From NCBI RefSeq assembly GCF_000423205.1, contig NZ_AUHN01000009.1, positions 248,001 through 312,000 on the forward strand: a DNA stretch of 64,000 nucleotides, given 5' to 3'. Below are positions 51,648 through 62,434 of the stretch, one piece after another (the first letter of the stretch is position 1; the number at the start of each line of letters is the position of its first letter). A program made the position numbers and the translations under genes. The stretch comes from Jonesia quinghaiensis DSM 15701 (GTDB taxonomy: Bacteria > Actinomycetota > Actinomycetes > Actinomycetales > Cellulomonadaceae). The notes under the pieces were generated by a model, which was not told where the DNA came from, ran no database searches, and saw only the letters and a list, made by a program, of their open reading frames with translations.

Positions 51648-52654
51648 ACGCTCACCGATTTTTTTCCCTGGATGATCCACATCATGATTGGTGCGCCGAT
51701 GAATGCGGCGACGAATCCGGCTTCGACCTCACCGGGGAGCGCGATGACGCGCCCTACTGTGTCTGCGACGAGGAGGAGGGTTGCGCCTGCTGGGGCGGCT
51801 AGTGCGACGAGCCACCGGTAGTCGCCGTGGCTTGCGCTGCGGAGCAGGTGTGGGACCACAAGTCCGAGGAAGACAATGGGCCCGGCCATTGCTGTTGCGG
51901 AGGCACTGAGGAGAACGGTTGCGCCGATGATCATGAGTCGTGATGTTGTCAGCGAGTATCCGAGCCCTTGGGCGAGTTGGTCGCCGAGGGCGAGGGCGTT
52001 GAGCCGTGAGGTGCTTGCTATGGCCAGGATGAGTCCGGCGAGGAGCATGGGCAGGACTGCGGCGACGGTGTCGAGGCCGCGTCCGGTGAGTGAGCCGACT
52101 GACCAGAACCTGAAGTTGTTGAGGGCTTGTTGGTCGGTGGTGAGGATGAACATGGAGATGCTGGTGAGGCCGGCGGTGAGGGCTGCTCCGGTGAGTGCGA
52201 GCGTGATGGGGTTAGCGCCTGTGCCGCCGCGGGCTGCGATGCTGTACACCAGGACAGCGGCGAGGCCGGACCCTACGAATGCTGCCCATACGAAGACGTG
52301 TGGGTTGGACCAGCCGAGGACCACGATGGAGATCAGTACGGCAAGGGACGCCCCACCGTTGAGTCCGAGCAACCCTGGGTCGGCGAGCGGGTTACGGGTC
52401 AGCCCTTGCATGAGGGTCCCAGCGACTGCGAGCGCAACACCGGCGAGGATCGCGATGAGGGTGCGGGGTAGGCGTTGTGACACGACAACGAGGTGGTTGT
52501 TGTTTGATGGGTCGTAGTTGGTGAGTGCGGCGATGACGTCAGGGATCGGAATGGCGCGGGCGCCAATGGCGAGGCTTGCGAAGATCGCAATGACTACGCT
52601 GATGCTGAGGAGGATTACGAGCAGTGACCGTCGCCGTGAGGGACGGTGGGTCAT
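51644..52654 (-). CDS. Iron-siderophore ABC transporter permease (FecC-like)
   Basis: A 336-residue FecCD-family permease, partner of the next gene. QRLPRTLIAILAGVALAVAGTLMQ, NPLADPGLLGLNGGAS and GPIVFLGLVVPHLLR are the usual segments. ATG 52654 overlaps the stop of the siderophore-interacting protein gene (ATGA). Confidence 0.94.
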   Translation of the reverse strand: MTHRPSRRRSLLVILLSISVVIAIFASLAIGARAIPIPDVIAALTNYDPSNNNHLVVVSQRLPRTLIAILAGVALAVAGTLMQGLTRNPLADPGLLGLNGGASLAVLISIVVLGWSNPHVFVWAAFVGSGLAAVLVYSIAARGGTGANPITLALTGAALTAGLTSISMFILTTDQQALNNFRFWSVGSLTGRGLDTVAAVLPMLLAGLILAIASTSRLNALALGDQLAQGLGYSLTTSRLMIIGATVLLSASATAMAGPIVFLGLVVPHLLRSASHGDYRWLVALAAPAGATLLLVADTVGRVIALPGEVEAGFVAAFIGAPIMMWIIQGKKSVSV

Positions 52655-53601
52655 CCTTGGCGTTCCGACATTCCTTGGCGCCAGTAGCCCATGAAGGCAA
52701 CTTTTTTGCGGTCGAGGCCGTGTTGTTGGACGAGTGTGCGGCGCATTGTTTTGACTGCGGCGGATTCTCCTGCGAGCCAGGCGTAGAAGTAGTTTCCTTC
52801 GAGGGCTTCTGGGGATTCCCAGAGCATCTCGGAGTCGATGTCTATGTCACGTAGTTCTTGTGGGATTGCTGATGCGTTTGCTGCCAGTAGTGTGCTGTTG
52901 CGTTGCGCCCAGGTGTGGACTGCTGCGCAGAGTGCTTCACCGTGGGGTTGGGCGTCGCGGGTGACGTAGGTGACGGTGACGTCGGCGAGGGAGGTGAGGG
53001 GCAGGTGGTCTTCGGTGGTGGGGACTTCGAGGAAGACGTCTGCTTTGGTTTCGAATGGCAGGCTTTCGAGGATCGCTGCGATGGCGGGGAGCGCTGTTTC
53101 GTCACCTGCGAGGAGGTAGCGGCAGGCGCTACCTGGCCGCCAGTCCAGGCCTGAGCGGTAGTCGATGGAGCGGTCGTCTGGTCCGACGAGGACGAGGGAG
53201 TCGCCTGGTTTTGCGTTCAGTGCCCATGAGCTGCCTGGGCCGGTTGCGCCGTGGATGGCGAAGTCAACGTCTACGGTGTTGGCTTGGGGGTCGATGCTGC
53301 GGACGGTGTAGGTGCGCATCGGGCAGCGTTCGGCGTCGGGTAGTGCCCGCCAGGTTTGGTACCAGGTGAGGAAGTCTTCTTCTGTTCCGCCGAGGAGCAG
53401 GGAGTTGAGTTCTCCGGCTGCGTTGGGGAAGAGGAGTTTGACGCGTTGGTCGAGGCGCGCTGTTCCGAAGACGTCGAAGTCTGGGGATTCAAAGGTTACC
53501 CGGATGAAGTGTGGGCTGAGCATTGTTACTGTGCGCACGGTTGCGTGGTACGGGCGGTATGCGGGGCATGCCGTGCGTTCCCGTGGCATTGTTACAGTCA
53601 T
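52651..53601 (-). CDS. Siderophore-interacting protein (ferric-siderophore reductase)
   Basis: A 316-residue ViuB/SIP-family flavoprotein that reduces ferric siderophores in the cytoplasm to release iron. N-terminal FAD-binding barrel with MRTYTVRSID (the R-x-Y-T/S FAD motif) and GATGPGSSWA, then a C-terminal NAD(P)H-type domain with LLAGDETALPAIAAILE and FYAWLAGE. First gene of the iron operon, 33 bp downstream of an IdeR/DtxR-type box. Confidence 0.93.
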   Translation of the reverse strand: MTVTMPRERTACPAYRPYHATVRTVTMLSPHFIRVTFESPDFDVFGTARLDQRVKLLFPNAAGELNSLLLGGTEEDFLTWYQTWRALPDAERCPMRTYTVRSIDPQANTVDVDFAIHGATGPGSSWALNAKPGDSLVLVGPDDRSIDYRSGLDWRPGSACRYLLAGDETALPAIAAILESLPFETKADVFLEVPTTEDHLPLTSLADVTVTYVTRDAQPHGEALCAAVHTWAQRNSTLLAANASAIPQELRDIDIDSEMLWESPEALEGNYFYAWLAGESAAVKTMRRTLVQQHGLDRKKVAFMGYWRQGMSERQG

Positions 53602-53633
53602 TGCGTCACTCCAGTCGTCGCTCAGTCACCAAG

Positions 53634-53652
53634 CAAAGTGAGCCTATCCTAA
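53634..53652 (-). promoter_or_regulatory. IdeR/DtxR-type iron box
   Basis: TTAGGATAGGCTCACTTTG on the minus strand agrees with the 19-bp consensus TTAGGTTAGGCTAACCTAA at 14 positions, including the TTAGG and TAGGCT half-site cores. It lies 33-51 bp upstream of the first iron-uptake gene, where an iron-loaded repressor would block transcription. Confidence 0.7.
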
Positions 53653-53857
53653 GCATTTGGGCTCAACAAGGGTGTGACCAATTTTCGAAACGACAATGTG
53701 ACGTAATTTACGTCACGCTAGCGGCTGTGCTGGTGGGGCGGACGGATTACGACGGGCACGCCTGCCGTCGGGTCACCCTCACGGCAAGTCCACCCCCACT
53801 CTCGACGCGCATCGTCCCCCTCCCCCTCCACCCACTCTCCGCCTCTCCCCCTCAACG

Positions 53858-53909
53858 AAAGTGGGATTGTGCCCACTTTCCCTTTCAAAAGTGGGCACAA
53901 TCCCACTTT
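53858..53909. repeat. Perfect 22-bp nested inverted repeat
   Basis: Arms 53858-53879 and 53888-53909 are exact complements around an 8-bp spacer. Each arm is itself a small hairpin (AAAGTGGG and CCCACTTT around 6 bases), so single long, double short or cruciform structures are possible. Position 150 bp after aroG allows a terminator role, but there is no U-run. Confidence 0.9.
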
Positions 53910-53918
53910 GGATCGCGT

Positions 53919-53963
53919 GAAGGGGGTGGGGAGAAGGTACAGGAGAAGGGGGTGGGGAGAAGG
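53919..53963. repeat. Tandem G-rich direct repeats
   Basis: GAAGGGGGTGGGGAGAAGG occurs at 53919-53937 and again at 53945-53963; a shortened third GGAGGGGGTG follows near 53969. Four or more G runs make a G-quadruplex possible on the plus strand. Confidence 0.8.
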
Positions 53964-54060
53964 GATAAGGAGGGGGTGTACAGGAGATGCAGGGGCGCTA
54001 GCAGGCGGGCGGCACACGCGGATGCGAGGGATGCGCGACCTCCTGCGTAGAACGAAACCC

Positions 54061-55149
54061 TTATTCTGGGTTACGTGCGGAACGGCGTGCGCGTGAGGCA
54101 CGGGCAAGTTCATGCAAAAGGTCAGCCGTGGTGTCCCAGTCAATGCAACGGTCCGTCACAGACAAACCGTATTCCAACCCGTGAGGTGCCGGCTTCTGGT
54201 TACCTGCCTTGAGGAAGCTTTCCATCATGACGCCGCTAATCGCCTGCGAACCGCGAGCAACTGAGTCCGCGATCTCTCGAACAACCTCCGCCTGACGCAC
54301 TTCTGACTTTCCAGAGTTTCCATGCGAGGCATCGATAACTAACCGTGGCGCGAGCCCAGCTTGGTCAATCACAGCGATAGCTTCCGCGACCGATGCATCG
54401 TCGTAGTTTGGCCCGGAGCGCCCGCCGCGCAGAATGACATGGCAGTCAGGGTTTCCTGTGGTCGCCACAACTGCGGCGCGGCCATCGGGATCCACACCAA
54501 AGAAAGTGTGTTCCGCTGCGGCGGTGATACAACCGTCCACAGCTGCTTGAACATCGCCATCTGTCGCGTTTTTGAAACCAATGGGCATGGACAATCCCGA
54601 TGCCATTTGGCGGTGCACTTGGCTTTCTGGGTTTCGAGCTCCAATAGCGCCCCAGGTCACTGCGTCAGCAATGTATTGCGGGGATGTTGGCTCAAGGAAC
54701 TCAGTGGCTGCAGGTAGTCCGCGTTCCAACACACCGAGCAAGACATCCCGGGCGAGCGTCAAACCGCGCTGAACATCGAAACTGTCATCCATACCAGGGT
54801 CATTGATGAGCCCTTTCCACCCGATGGTAGTGCGTGGCTTTTCAAAGTAGACGCGCATGATGACAACTAGGTCTTCTTCAACTTCAGCAACAATTTTGGC
54901 TAACCGTTCCGCGTAGTCAAATGCGGCTTCTGGGTCGTGAATTGAGCACGGACCAACAATGACCATGAGGCGGTCATCGTCACCGTTGAGGACCGCTCGC
55001 ACGTCATGCCGGGAGCGTGCGACAAGTTCAGCGCTACGCCCAGGTAATGGAAGAGCATCAAGCATGCTCTGCGGGGAGGGTAACGGATCGAGTGCACGAA
55101 TACGCAGGTTCGAGGTGTGCGGGGCAGAAAGACTCTGATCAACAGACAT
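54061..55149 (-). CDS. aroG: 3-deoxy-7-phosphoheptulonate synthase (DAHP synthase, class I)
   Basis: A 362-residue enzyme condensing phosphoenolpyruvate and erythrose 4-phosphate, the first step of aromatic amino acid synthesis. Class I (AroF/G/H) marks: VGPCSIHDPEAAFDYAERL, RVYFEKPRTTIGWKGLINDP, GARNPESQVHRQMASGLSMP, GFKNATDGD, HVILRGG and IDASHGNSGK. The ATG at 55149 has AGGAG 9 bases upstream; earlier in-frame starts lack it. Monocistronic. Confidence 0.95.
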   Translation of the reverse strand: MSVDQSLSAPHTSNLRIRALDPLPSPQSMLDALPLPGRSAELVARSRHDVRAVLNGDDDRLMVIVGPCSIHDPEAAFDYAERLAKIVAEVEEDLVVIMRVYFEKPRTTIGWKGLINDPGMDDSFDVQRGLTLARDVLLGVLERGLPAATEFLEPTSPQYIADAVTWGAIGARNPESQVHRQMASGLSMPIGFKNATDGDVQAAVDGCITAAAEHTFFGVDPDGRAAVVATTGNPDCHVILRGGRSGPNYDDASVAEAIAVIDQAGLAPRLVIDASHGNSGKSEVRQAEVVREIADSVARGSQAISGVMMESFLKAGNQKPAPHGLEYGLSVTDRCIDWDTTADLLHELARASRARRSARNPE

Positions 55150-55555
55150 GATGTGGGGCTCCTGTAGGGCTGACGTGGTGGCGTCATGCACCGAAGCCGG
55201 CCCGCGCCGGTATTACAAACCCGGAACACGGCGTCGTCACATGACGAAGGGCCAAGACATCTCACTGTGTGCGAGTGTCCTAGCCCTGTGCTGGCTCCGG
55301 GTGGATGTGGTCAGGCAGTTACCTGCATGGCCCCACCAGGAGCCTGCATAAAGTGCCAATACCAACGTCCGGTCATAGGTCCACGGTAGCATCGAGCGCC
55401 CGTGCGGACTAGCGGACCTGACGGATTGTCCGGTAAGTGGACGTGATCTGGCTGACAGCCTCTGGCGCAATGGCGAGAACTACACCGAAAATACTCCCCA
55501 TTACCACCACGATTCTTCACTGTTAATCTGCATTTGACCCTGAGAAAGGCATACC
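55150..55555. other. Intergenic region upstream of aroG, possible leader
   Basis: About 400 bp between divergent genes. On the aroG strand it contains a short reading frame M-S-W-P-F-V-M (55260-55237) with Trp and Phe codons, followed by GC-rich sequence able to fold (GCCGG/CCGGC near 55200-55220). This could be a leader peptide with attenuation, but the same frame is open further upstream, so it is only a suggestion. Nothing else is recognised. Confidence 0.3.
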
Positions 55556-55822
55556 ATGCTCCAACGCATTCACTGGCCCTGGCTCGGTGCAGCATTTTCC
55601 ACAGTGACAGTCTTCGCCTTCTTCGCGATGGGCAGTTCCACAGACTCCTGTGCACAGACCGCTGGCACCGCCGCCTGCACCGCCGCCCCCGACGTTTCTG
55701 GACTCGTCGGCTTTGGCCTTATGGCACTGTCTGGTGCCGCGTACTTCGTCTACCGCGCTTTGCGCACATCAGAAACTGTCGAATACACCCACCACGCTCC
55801 AGAACCTGTACTATCTCGCTGA
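55556..55822 (+). CDS. Small two-helix membrane protein
   Basis: An 88-residue protein with two hydrophobic helices (about residues 8-25 and 46-66) separated by a short loop with two Cys (SCAQTAGTAAC) that would face outside and could form a disulfide. AAAGG lies 6 bases before the ATG. No family recognised. It precedes the chemoreceptor gene by 170 bp. Confidence 0.65.
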   Translation: MLQRIHWPWLGAAFSTVTVFAFFAMGSSTDSCAQTAGTAACTAAPDVSGLVGFGLMALSGAAYFVYRALRTSETVEYTHHAPEPVLSR

Positions 55823-55991
55823 TTCACCGCCCTACCGCAGGTGGCTTATCTCTTGAGCACCTGTGACATAAGTCAGACAATCTGAGAATTCCCCCTCATC
55901 TTCTCCTCACATTAACCGATGAACTCCATGAGAACGCCTAACGTGCGTGCGCTCAACCGCCACCACGCTCTACATGGAAGTCAGGGTTGTT

Positions 55992-57632
55992 ATGTCACAG
56001 GATGTGAACTCGTACAGTTACGGATCTGAGGGGAAACGACCAAGTTTTATCGGCCGCCTCGGCATCCGCAGCAAAATTCTCGGGGCAATCAGCATTGCCT
56101 CAGCAGTAGCAATCATTATTACGGTGCTAAGCGCCACCGCGTTCACCCGGCTCTCCGCTTCCACAGTTGTCATCAGCTCCATTGTCAGCGAGTACCTCGC
56201 TGAAGTGGACACACTCAAGCAGTCAGTGTGGTCGGCGCGAGTAAACGTTGCAAACGTGACATCAACAAACGACCGGCAACGCCAAGAGGATTACATCAGC
56301 GTTGTTGAAGAAGAGTTCTCAGAAACAGACTCGCACTACCAGATAGTCGTTGGTCTTTATGAAGAAATGGGGGTCTTTCCCGAACCACTGGCAGCCTTCA
56401 ACGACACCTACACACAGTACCGGTCAGCGGTAGAAGATGATTTGCTACCAGCAGTTCGCGCCGGAGACACTGCAAACATTCAATTAACACGTGTGCAAAA
56501 GATTGTTCCGCTTGCCAATGACATGGTGGCTCACCTCGACGCACTCAGCGACGAAGCCACCCAATACGCAATTGTTGAAGGCGAAACTGCACTAGCAACT
56601 GCGAAACAGTCCACCATCACCTTTCTGGTCGTGGCAATCATTGGCATCGCGTTGGCAATGGGACTTGGGCAATTTGTTGCCTCCCGGATCCGGCGAAATG
56701 TCGACATCGTCAAAGAAGGACTCACCGCTCTGGCCGCAGGTGACCTCACCAAAAACGTCACCGTCGATTCACATGATGAAATTGGCCAAATGGCCTCGTC
56801 CTTGGCCACAGCTCAACGGGAACTCGCCACAGTTCTCGCCGCTGTCGTAGACAACGCCGCCGCGTCTGCAGAAATGGCTCAATCCTTGACTGCCGCCTCC
56901 ACAGAGGTTGCGGCATCAAGCCAAGAAACCTCAGCCCAAGCAGGTGTGGTCGCCACAGCAGCCGAGCAAGTATCGGGCAACGTGCAAACCGTTGCAGCTG
57001 GATCAGAACAAATGAGCGCCTCTATCCGCGAGATCGCCCAAAACGCTCAAGAGGCAACTGCTGTCGCCCAAACAGCTGCAAACACCGCGGAAAACACCAA
57101 CGCCACGATCTCCCGCCTCAGCGATTCCTCCAAGGAAATCGGTGATGTCATCAAAACGATCACGTCCATTGCCGAACAAACGAACCTGCTCGCCCTGAAC
57201 GCCACCATCGAAGCAGCCCGCGCTGGAGAAGCCGGTAAAGGGTTCGCTGTGGTGGCCTCCGAAGTCAAAGACCTCGCCGGAGAATCAGCCCGCGCAGCAG
57301 ACGACGTCTCACGCCGGGTTGAAGCAATTCAAAACGACACCCACAACGCGATCAACGCCATCGCCCAAATCTCAGAGATCATTGGCACGATCAACAACTA
57401 CCAGCTCACCATCGCCTCAGCTGTTGAAGAACAAACCGCAACGACAAACGAGATGAGCCGCTCAGCTGCGGAAGCCGCAACTGGCTCAGCAGAGATCGCC
57501 AACAACATCACCGGGGTGGCGAACATCGTGGATCAATCCACCGGCGCCATCACCAACATCAACCAAACAATCGAACAGCTCGCTGAAGCAGCAGCTCAGC
57601 TACGCACCCAAGTGCAGATGTTCCGGTTCTAA
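55992..57632 (+). CDS. Methyl-accepting chemotaxis protein
   Basis: A 546-residue transmembrane chemoreceptor. Helix 1 (about residues 30-52), a ~155-residue helical periplasm-side sensor domain of four-helix-bundle type, helix 2 (about 208-230), HAMP (about 230-285) and a signalling domain with the tip sequence [25 protein letters not shown] (given in part) that contacts CheA/CheW. ATG 55992 has AGGG 5 bases upstream; an earlier frame start at 55947 lacks one. No che or flagellar genes lie in the window, so it is an orphan receptor here, but it implies a motile organism. Confidence 0.93.
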   Translation: MSQDVNSYSYGSEGKRPSFIGRLGIRSKILGAISIASAVAIIITVLSATAFTRLSASTVVISSIVSEYLAEVDTLKQSVWSARVNVANVTSTNDRQRQEDYISVVEEEFSETDSHYQIVVGLYEEMGVFPEPLAAFNDTYTQYRSAVEDDLLPAVRAGDTANIQLTRVQKIVPLANDMVAHLDALSDEATQYAIVEGETALATAKQSTITFLVVAIIGIALAMGLGQFVASRIRRNVDIVKEGLTALAAGDLTKNVTVDSHDEIGQMASSLATAQRELATVLAAVVDNAAASAEMAQSLTAASTEVAASSQETSAQAGVVATAAEQVSGNVQTVAAGSEQMSASIREIAQNAQEATAVAQTAANTAENTNATISRLSDSSKEIGDVIKTITSIAEQTNLLALNATIEAARAGEAGKGFAVVASEVKDLAGESARAADDVSRRVEAIQNDTHNAINAIAQISEIIGTINNYQLTIASAVEEQTATTNEMSRSAAEAATGSAEIANNITGVANIVDQSTGAITNINQTIEQLAEAAAQLRTQVQMFRF

Positions 57633-57669
57633 CGCGCGGCCACAGCGTTAGGCGCTGTGAAAGCTACAC

Positions 57670-57703
57670 AAACGGCCCACTGGGAGTTCCCAGTGGGCCG
57701 TTT
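57670..57703. terminator. Bidirectional terminator between chemoreceptor and asd
   Basis: A perfect 16-bp stem (AAACGGCCCACTGGGA with its complement) and 2-base loop, with AAA/TTT at the ends. Confidence 0.85.
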
Positions 57704-57725
57704 GCCATACGGCATAGCGTGCGTG

Positions 57726-58871
<1,146 letters not shown>

Positions 58872-60146
58872 TTAGCGGCCGGTACCAGCGTGGACAACAG
58901 CATCGCCCTCACCGTCAAGGTCGAAAGCACTGTGTACGGCGCGCACTGCGTCGTTGAGAGAGTCTTGGCGGGTCACCACAGAAATACGGATTTCTGAGGT
59001 AGAGATCATTTCAATGTTGATGCCCGCGTCACGTAGTGCCGCAAAGAGTTTCGCAGAGACACCAGGGCTGGACTTCATGCCCGCACCGATCAGGGACAGT
59101 TTGCCAATCTGGTCATCAAACTGCAGTGAAGCGAACCGAATCTCATCTTGGACGGCGCGCAAAGCAGCCAGTGCAGCTGGGCCATCAGCTTCAGGGAGAG
59201 TGAAGGAAATATCAGTCAACCCTGTTGCAGCGGCAGAAACGTTTTGCACAATCATGTCGATATTCGCTCCAGACAGTGCCACCACTTCGAAGATTCGTGC
59301 TGCAGTTCCAGGAACGTCAGGCACCCCAACGATCGTGATTTTCGCTTCAGAACGGTCATGGGCAACGCCGGTGATGATGGGGGCTTCCACAGTTTGAGCC
59401 TCTTCCGCTACAGGAATGTTCGTGACAAGGGTTCCGGTTTGCCCCGTGAAGGAGGACCGGACATGAATGGGAACGCTGTAGCGCCGCCCAAACTCAACGC
59501 ACCGCAGCATGAGAACTTTGGCGCCACAGGCAGCCATCTCAAGCATTTCCTCATAGGTGATGCGGTCTACTTTGCGAGCTCGAGGAACAATCCTCGGGTC
59601 GGCGGTGAATACGCCGTCCACGTCGGTGTAGATTTCGCAGACATCTGCGTTGAGTCCTGCAGCGAGCGCAACGGCGGTGGTGTCTGAGCCGCCGCGTCCC
59701 AGTGTGGTCACGTCGTTTTGGTCGCGGTTGACGCCTTGGAACCCGGCGACAATCGCCACTGTTCCCTTGTCGAGGGTTTCGCGTACCCGTGATGGCACAA
59801 CGTCAACGATCCTGGCGCGCCCGTATACGGCGTCGGTGATGACCCCTGCTTGTTGGCCAGTGAAAGATTTCGCTTTGACACCGAGATTGTTGATTGCCAT
59901 GGCCAGCAGCGACATGGAGATACGTTCACCTGCGGTGAGCAGAATGTCCATTTCTCGTTGCGGCGGCATGGGGGTGACTTGTTGGGCCAGGTCGATGAGT
60001 TCGTCGGTAGTGTCTCCCATAGCGGAAACTACAACGACAACGTCATTGCCAGCTCTTTTTGCTTCGGCGACGCGTTTCGCGACCCGCTTGATGCTCTCAG
60101 CATCGGCGACGGATGACCCGCCGTATTTTTGGACTATTAACGCCAC
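58872..60146 (-). CDS. lysC: Aspartate kinase
   Basis: A 424-residue enzyme phosphorylating aspartate, the entry step to the Lys/Thr/Met pathway. [11 protein letters not shown] at the N-terminus, [19 protein letters not shown] and [15 protein letters not shown] in the kinase domain, then two ACT domains (about residues 265-410) for feedback control. GTG start with GGAG 6 bases upstream. First gene of the lysC-asd operon. Confidence 0.96.
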   Translation of the reverse strand: MALIVQKYGGSSVADAESIKRVAKRVAEAKRAGNDVVVVVSAMGDTTDELIDLAQQVTPMPPQREMDILLTAGERISMSLLAMAINNLGVKAKSFTGQQAGVITDAVYGRARIVDVVPSRVRETLDKGTVAIVAGFQGVNRDQNDVTTLGRGGSDTTAVALAAGLNADVCEIYTDVDGVFTADPRIVPRARKVDRITYEEMLEMAACGAKVLMLRCVEFGRRYSVPIHVRSSFTGQTGTLVTNIPVAEEAQTVEAPIITGVAHDRSEAKITIVGVPDVPGTAARIFEVVALSGANIDMIVQNVSAAATGLTDISFTLPEADGPAALAALRAVQDEIRFASLQFDDQIGKLSLIGAGMKSSPGVSAKLFAALRDAGINIEMISTSEIRISVVTRQDSLNDAVRAVHSAFDLDGEGDAVVHAGTGR

Positions 60147-60330
60147 AATATGCTCCGTTACCCTCTCTGGTCCCGTCGATTTAAACGTCCACCAGTCAGT
60201 GTTTGGACTCCCATAGTAAAGGCCAGCTCCACCCTACCGGTACCCCAGACCGCATAATGGCGCGACCGCAGAGGGAGGCGGACACAATCAGTTCATCCTG
60301 TGGGTTGATTCGCTGACGTTGTGCGGCATC

Positions 60331-60336
60331 TAGGCT
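60331..60336 (+). promoter_or_regulatory. -10 element for a leaderless ABC ATPase gene
   Basis: TAGGCT followed by 7 bases and ATG 60344; no Shine-Dalgarno in the gap. Confidence 0.5.
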
Positions 60337-60343
60337 AATTGCT

Positions 60344-61267
60344 ATGTCAGATGGTGATCTCTCAGTATCCGCGGATCGACTGAGCCGAGTGTTTGGTTCT
60401 TTCGTTGCGGTGGCTGACGCTTCGTTTACGGTTCCACGCGGCGGCGTGACCGCACTTATTGGCCCCAACGGTTCAGGTAAAACCACGTTGATGCTGATGC
60501 TTGCAGGTCTGTTGACCCCAACATCAGGGTCCATGAAGGTGTGTGGTTTTGACCCTGTTACCCAGAACTATCAGGTGCGCTCACGTGTTGGGTGGATGCC
60601 TGATCAGTTTGGGATGTGGGATTCATTGACGGCGCGTGAAGCGTTGACGATGACTGGTGCCACTTACCGGTTGTCTGCGGAGCATCGTGCTTTGCGGGCT
60701 AGTGAGCTTCTTGATCTTGTTCACCTCGTTGAGTTCGCTGATCAGCCGGCACACGTGTTGTCACGTGGGCAGAAACAACGGTTGGGGTTGGCCCGGGCGT
60801 TGATGCACTCACCGCAGATGCTCATTCTTGATGAGCCCGCTAATGGTCTTGATCCCCGGTCGCGTATCGAGTTGCGTGGCATTGTTCGCCAACTGGCAGA
60901 CACCGGCACAACAGTGTTGATTTCTAGTCACGTGTTGGCGGAACTCGACGAAATGGTCGATGACGCCGTGTTCTTGTCGGCTGGTCGCACGGTTGCCCGT
61001 GAAACTGTTCGTGACGCACGGTTGTCTCGCTCCACATGGCATGTGCGGGCCATCGATAAGGACCCACTAGTCAATTGGCTTGAAGAGATCCACGTTCCTT
61101 TCGCTCTGGGAGCGGATAGTTCCGTTTCGGTCAATATCTCCGGTGAAGAAAACGCGGCGCGGTTTCTGCGTGACGCATTGGCACAGGACATCAGCATCGT
61201 AGAGTTCGCACCACGCGGCGGAGCACTTGAACAGACATACCTGCAGTTGAATGAGGAGCGTCGATGA
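60344..61267 (+). CDS. ABC transporter ATPase
   Basis: A 307-residue ATPase of the CcmA/drug-export type. Walker A GPNGSGKTTLMLML, Q-loop VGWMPDQFGMWDSLTAREAL, a degenerate signature LSRGQKQRLGLARAL (Arg for the first Gly), Walker B MLILDEPANGLDPRSR and H-loop ISSHVLAELDE. It works with the permease encoded next, whose ATG overlaps its stop (ATGA). The export substrate is unknown. Confidence 0.92.
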   Translation: MSDGDLSVSADRLSRVFGSFVAVADASFTVPRGGVTALIGPNGSGKTTLMLMLAGLLTPTSGSMKVCGFDPVTQNYQVRSRVGWMPDQFGMWDSLTAREALTMTGATYRLSAEHRALRASELLDLVHLVEFADQPAHVLSRGQKQRLGLARALMHSPQMLILDEPANGLDPRSRIELRGIVRQLADTGTTVLISSHVLAELDEMVDDAVFLSAGRTVARETVRDARLSRSTWHVRAIDKDPLVNWLEEIHVPFALGADSSVSVNISGEENAARFLRDALAQDISIVEFAPRGGALEQTYLQLNEERR

Positions 61268-62394
61268 GCACGGTAGAACAGGCAGATAGCCCTGAAACAA
61301 CGATGCCGCGGCGTCTGACGTGGCATGGTGTGTACACCGTCGCGCAATTGGAATTGATCCAACGGCTGCGGTCATCTCGATGGAAGATCGTGTTGGCGTT
61401 GTGGTTTGTTGGGGTGGGCGTTATTTGCCTGCTCATCACCACCGCCACAACATCCATGACAACCACCACGTCCTCCAATATCGTCCCCACCGGCCAGTGG
61501 ATCTTTGGGCTGAACGTCTACTTCATTTTGTTCATGGGCCTACTTGTCACCCCTTCGCTAGGATCAACCGCGATTAATGGCGACCGCAACGGTGGCACTC
61601 TCGCAATCCTGCAAGCTAGTTTGTTGTCCTCATGGGAAATCATTGTCGGAAAGTGGCTTGCAGGGTGGACCACCTCGCTTGCTTTCCTCGGCGCATCGAT
61701 GCCCTACATTATTTGGTCACTGGCAGCGGGCGGGGTCGACATTCTCGACGTTGTCGTTGTTCTCGTGTTCATGATGTTTATCTTGGCTGTCGTGTGCGCG
61801 GTGAGCCTGTTTTGGTCAGCAAAGATGGTGAAAACCGCGACCTCAACACTGATGAGCTACTTCTCTGTAGCGCTCGTGTCGTTCATTTCCTTGTTGCTGT
61901 TTGGCTTGGGAACGCTCGTTTTCCAGCACACGGTCACTGACCGTCAGATGACACCATCAGCATATTCGCCCACCACTGGTGACCCGATTTCCTGTGAAGT
62001 CTCAACGGTGTACACCCAAGACTTCGGTATGAACTACCTGTGGCCGCTGCTAGCAGTAAACCCGTTTGTTCTTGTCGCTGACTCATCGCCACAACCAGTG
62101 GAGACACTAGCGGAAGAAACTGGTCCTCTTGCCGCCGTCCAGCTTGGCGTGCGCTACGCCCGCAGTAACCCTCAGGACCGGGACTGGGATCAGGCGTGGT
62201 GCAACGAGGATGGCACTGTCGTGTCGAGTGCTGAGCACTCTGCACGCATGGAAAACTACGGCGATATCGCTGGGCCAGTATGGCCATACGGTATCGCGCT
62301 GTACACAATTTTCGGCGGTTTGGCGCTCTTCGGAGCTGAACGTCGTATCCGCACACCGATTGCAACCCTCGCCAAGGGGGTGCGCATCGCCTAA
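61264..62394 (+). CDS. ABC-2-type transporter permease
   Basis: A 376-residue permease with about six transmembrane helices in the ABC-2 layout; a helix near residues 41-60, the PSLGSTAINGDRNGGTLAILQASLLS segment (given in part) that is the family's coupling region, and a ~110-residue extracytoplasmic loop (about 222-345) before the last helix. That loop contains two Cys that may pair. Coupled to the ATPase by an ATGA overlap. Confidence 0.85.
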   Translation: MSTVEQADSPETTMPRRLTWHGVYTVAQLELIQRLRSSRWKIVLALWFVGVGVICLLITTATTSMTTTTSSNIVPTGQWIFGLNVYFILFMGLLVTPSLGSTAINGDRNGGTLAILQASLLSSWEIIVGKWLAGWTTSLAFLGASMPYIIWSLAAGGVDILDVVVVLVFMMFILAVVCAVSLFWSAKMVKTATSTLMSYFSVALVSFISLLLFGLGTLVFQHTVTDRQMTPSAYSPTTGDPISCEVSTVYTQDFGMNYLWPLLAVNPFVLVADSSPQPVETLAEETGPLAAVQLGVRYARSNPQDRDWDQAWCNEDGTVVSSAEHSARMENYGDIAGPVWPYGIALYTIFGGLALFGAERRIRTPIATLAKGVRIA

Positions 62395-62434
62395 CACTGC
62401 GGCGGTGGGAGTCCAGGCCCACCGCCACCACACA

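Larger units (their letters stand above)
53653..54060. other. Gene-free spacer with palindrome and purine-rich repeats
   Basis: About 400 bp between the iron operon promoter and the aroG stop. It consists of an ordinary first 100 bp, a pyrimidine-rich tract (53800-53852), a perfect nested palindrome, then a purine-rich tract with tandem GGGGG-TGGGG units (53919-53990). Open frames through it are low complexity with no start signals, so I see no gene. Confidence 0.6.

Noticed and set aside
53858-53909. A CRISPR repeat-spacer unit
   Set aside because: Only one inverted pair is present; there are no regularly spaced direct repeats and no cas genes.
53523-54050. A 175-codon frame running through the palindrome spacer
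   Set aside because: Low-complexity Arg/Gly/Pro product, overlaps the iron-operon promoter and first gene on the opposite strand, no start signals.
55992-57632. A chemotaxis operon
   Set aside because: Only the receptor is present; the neighbours are a small membrane protein and biosynthetic genes.
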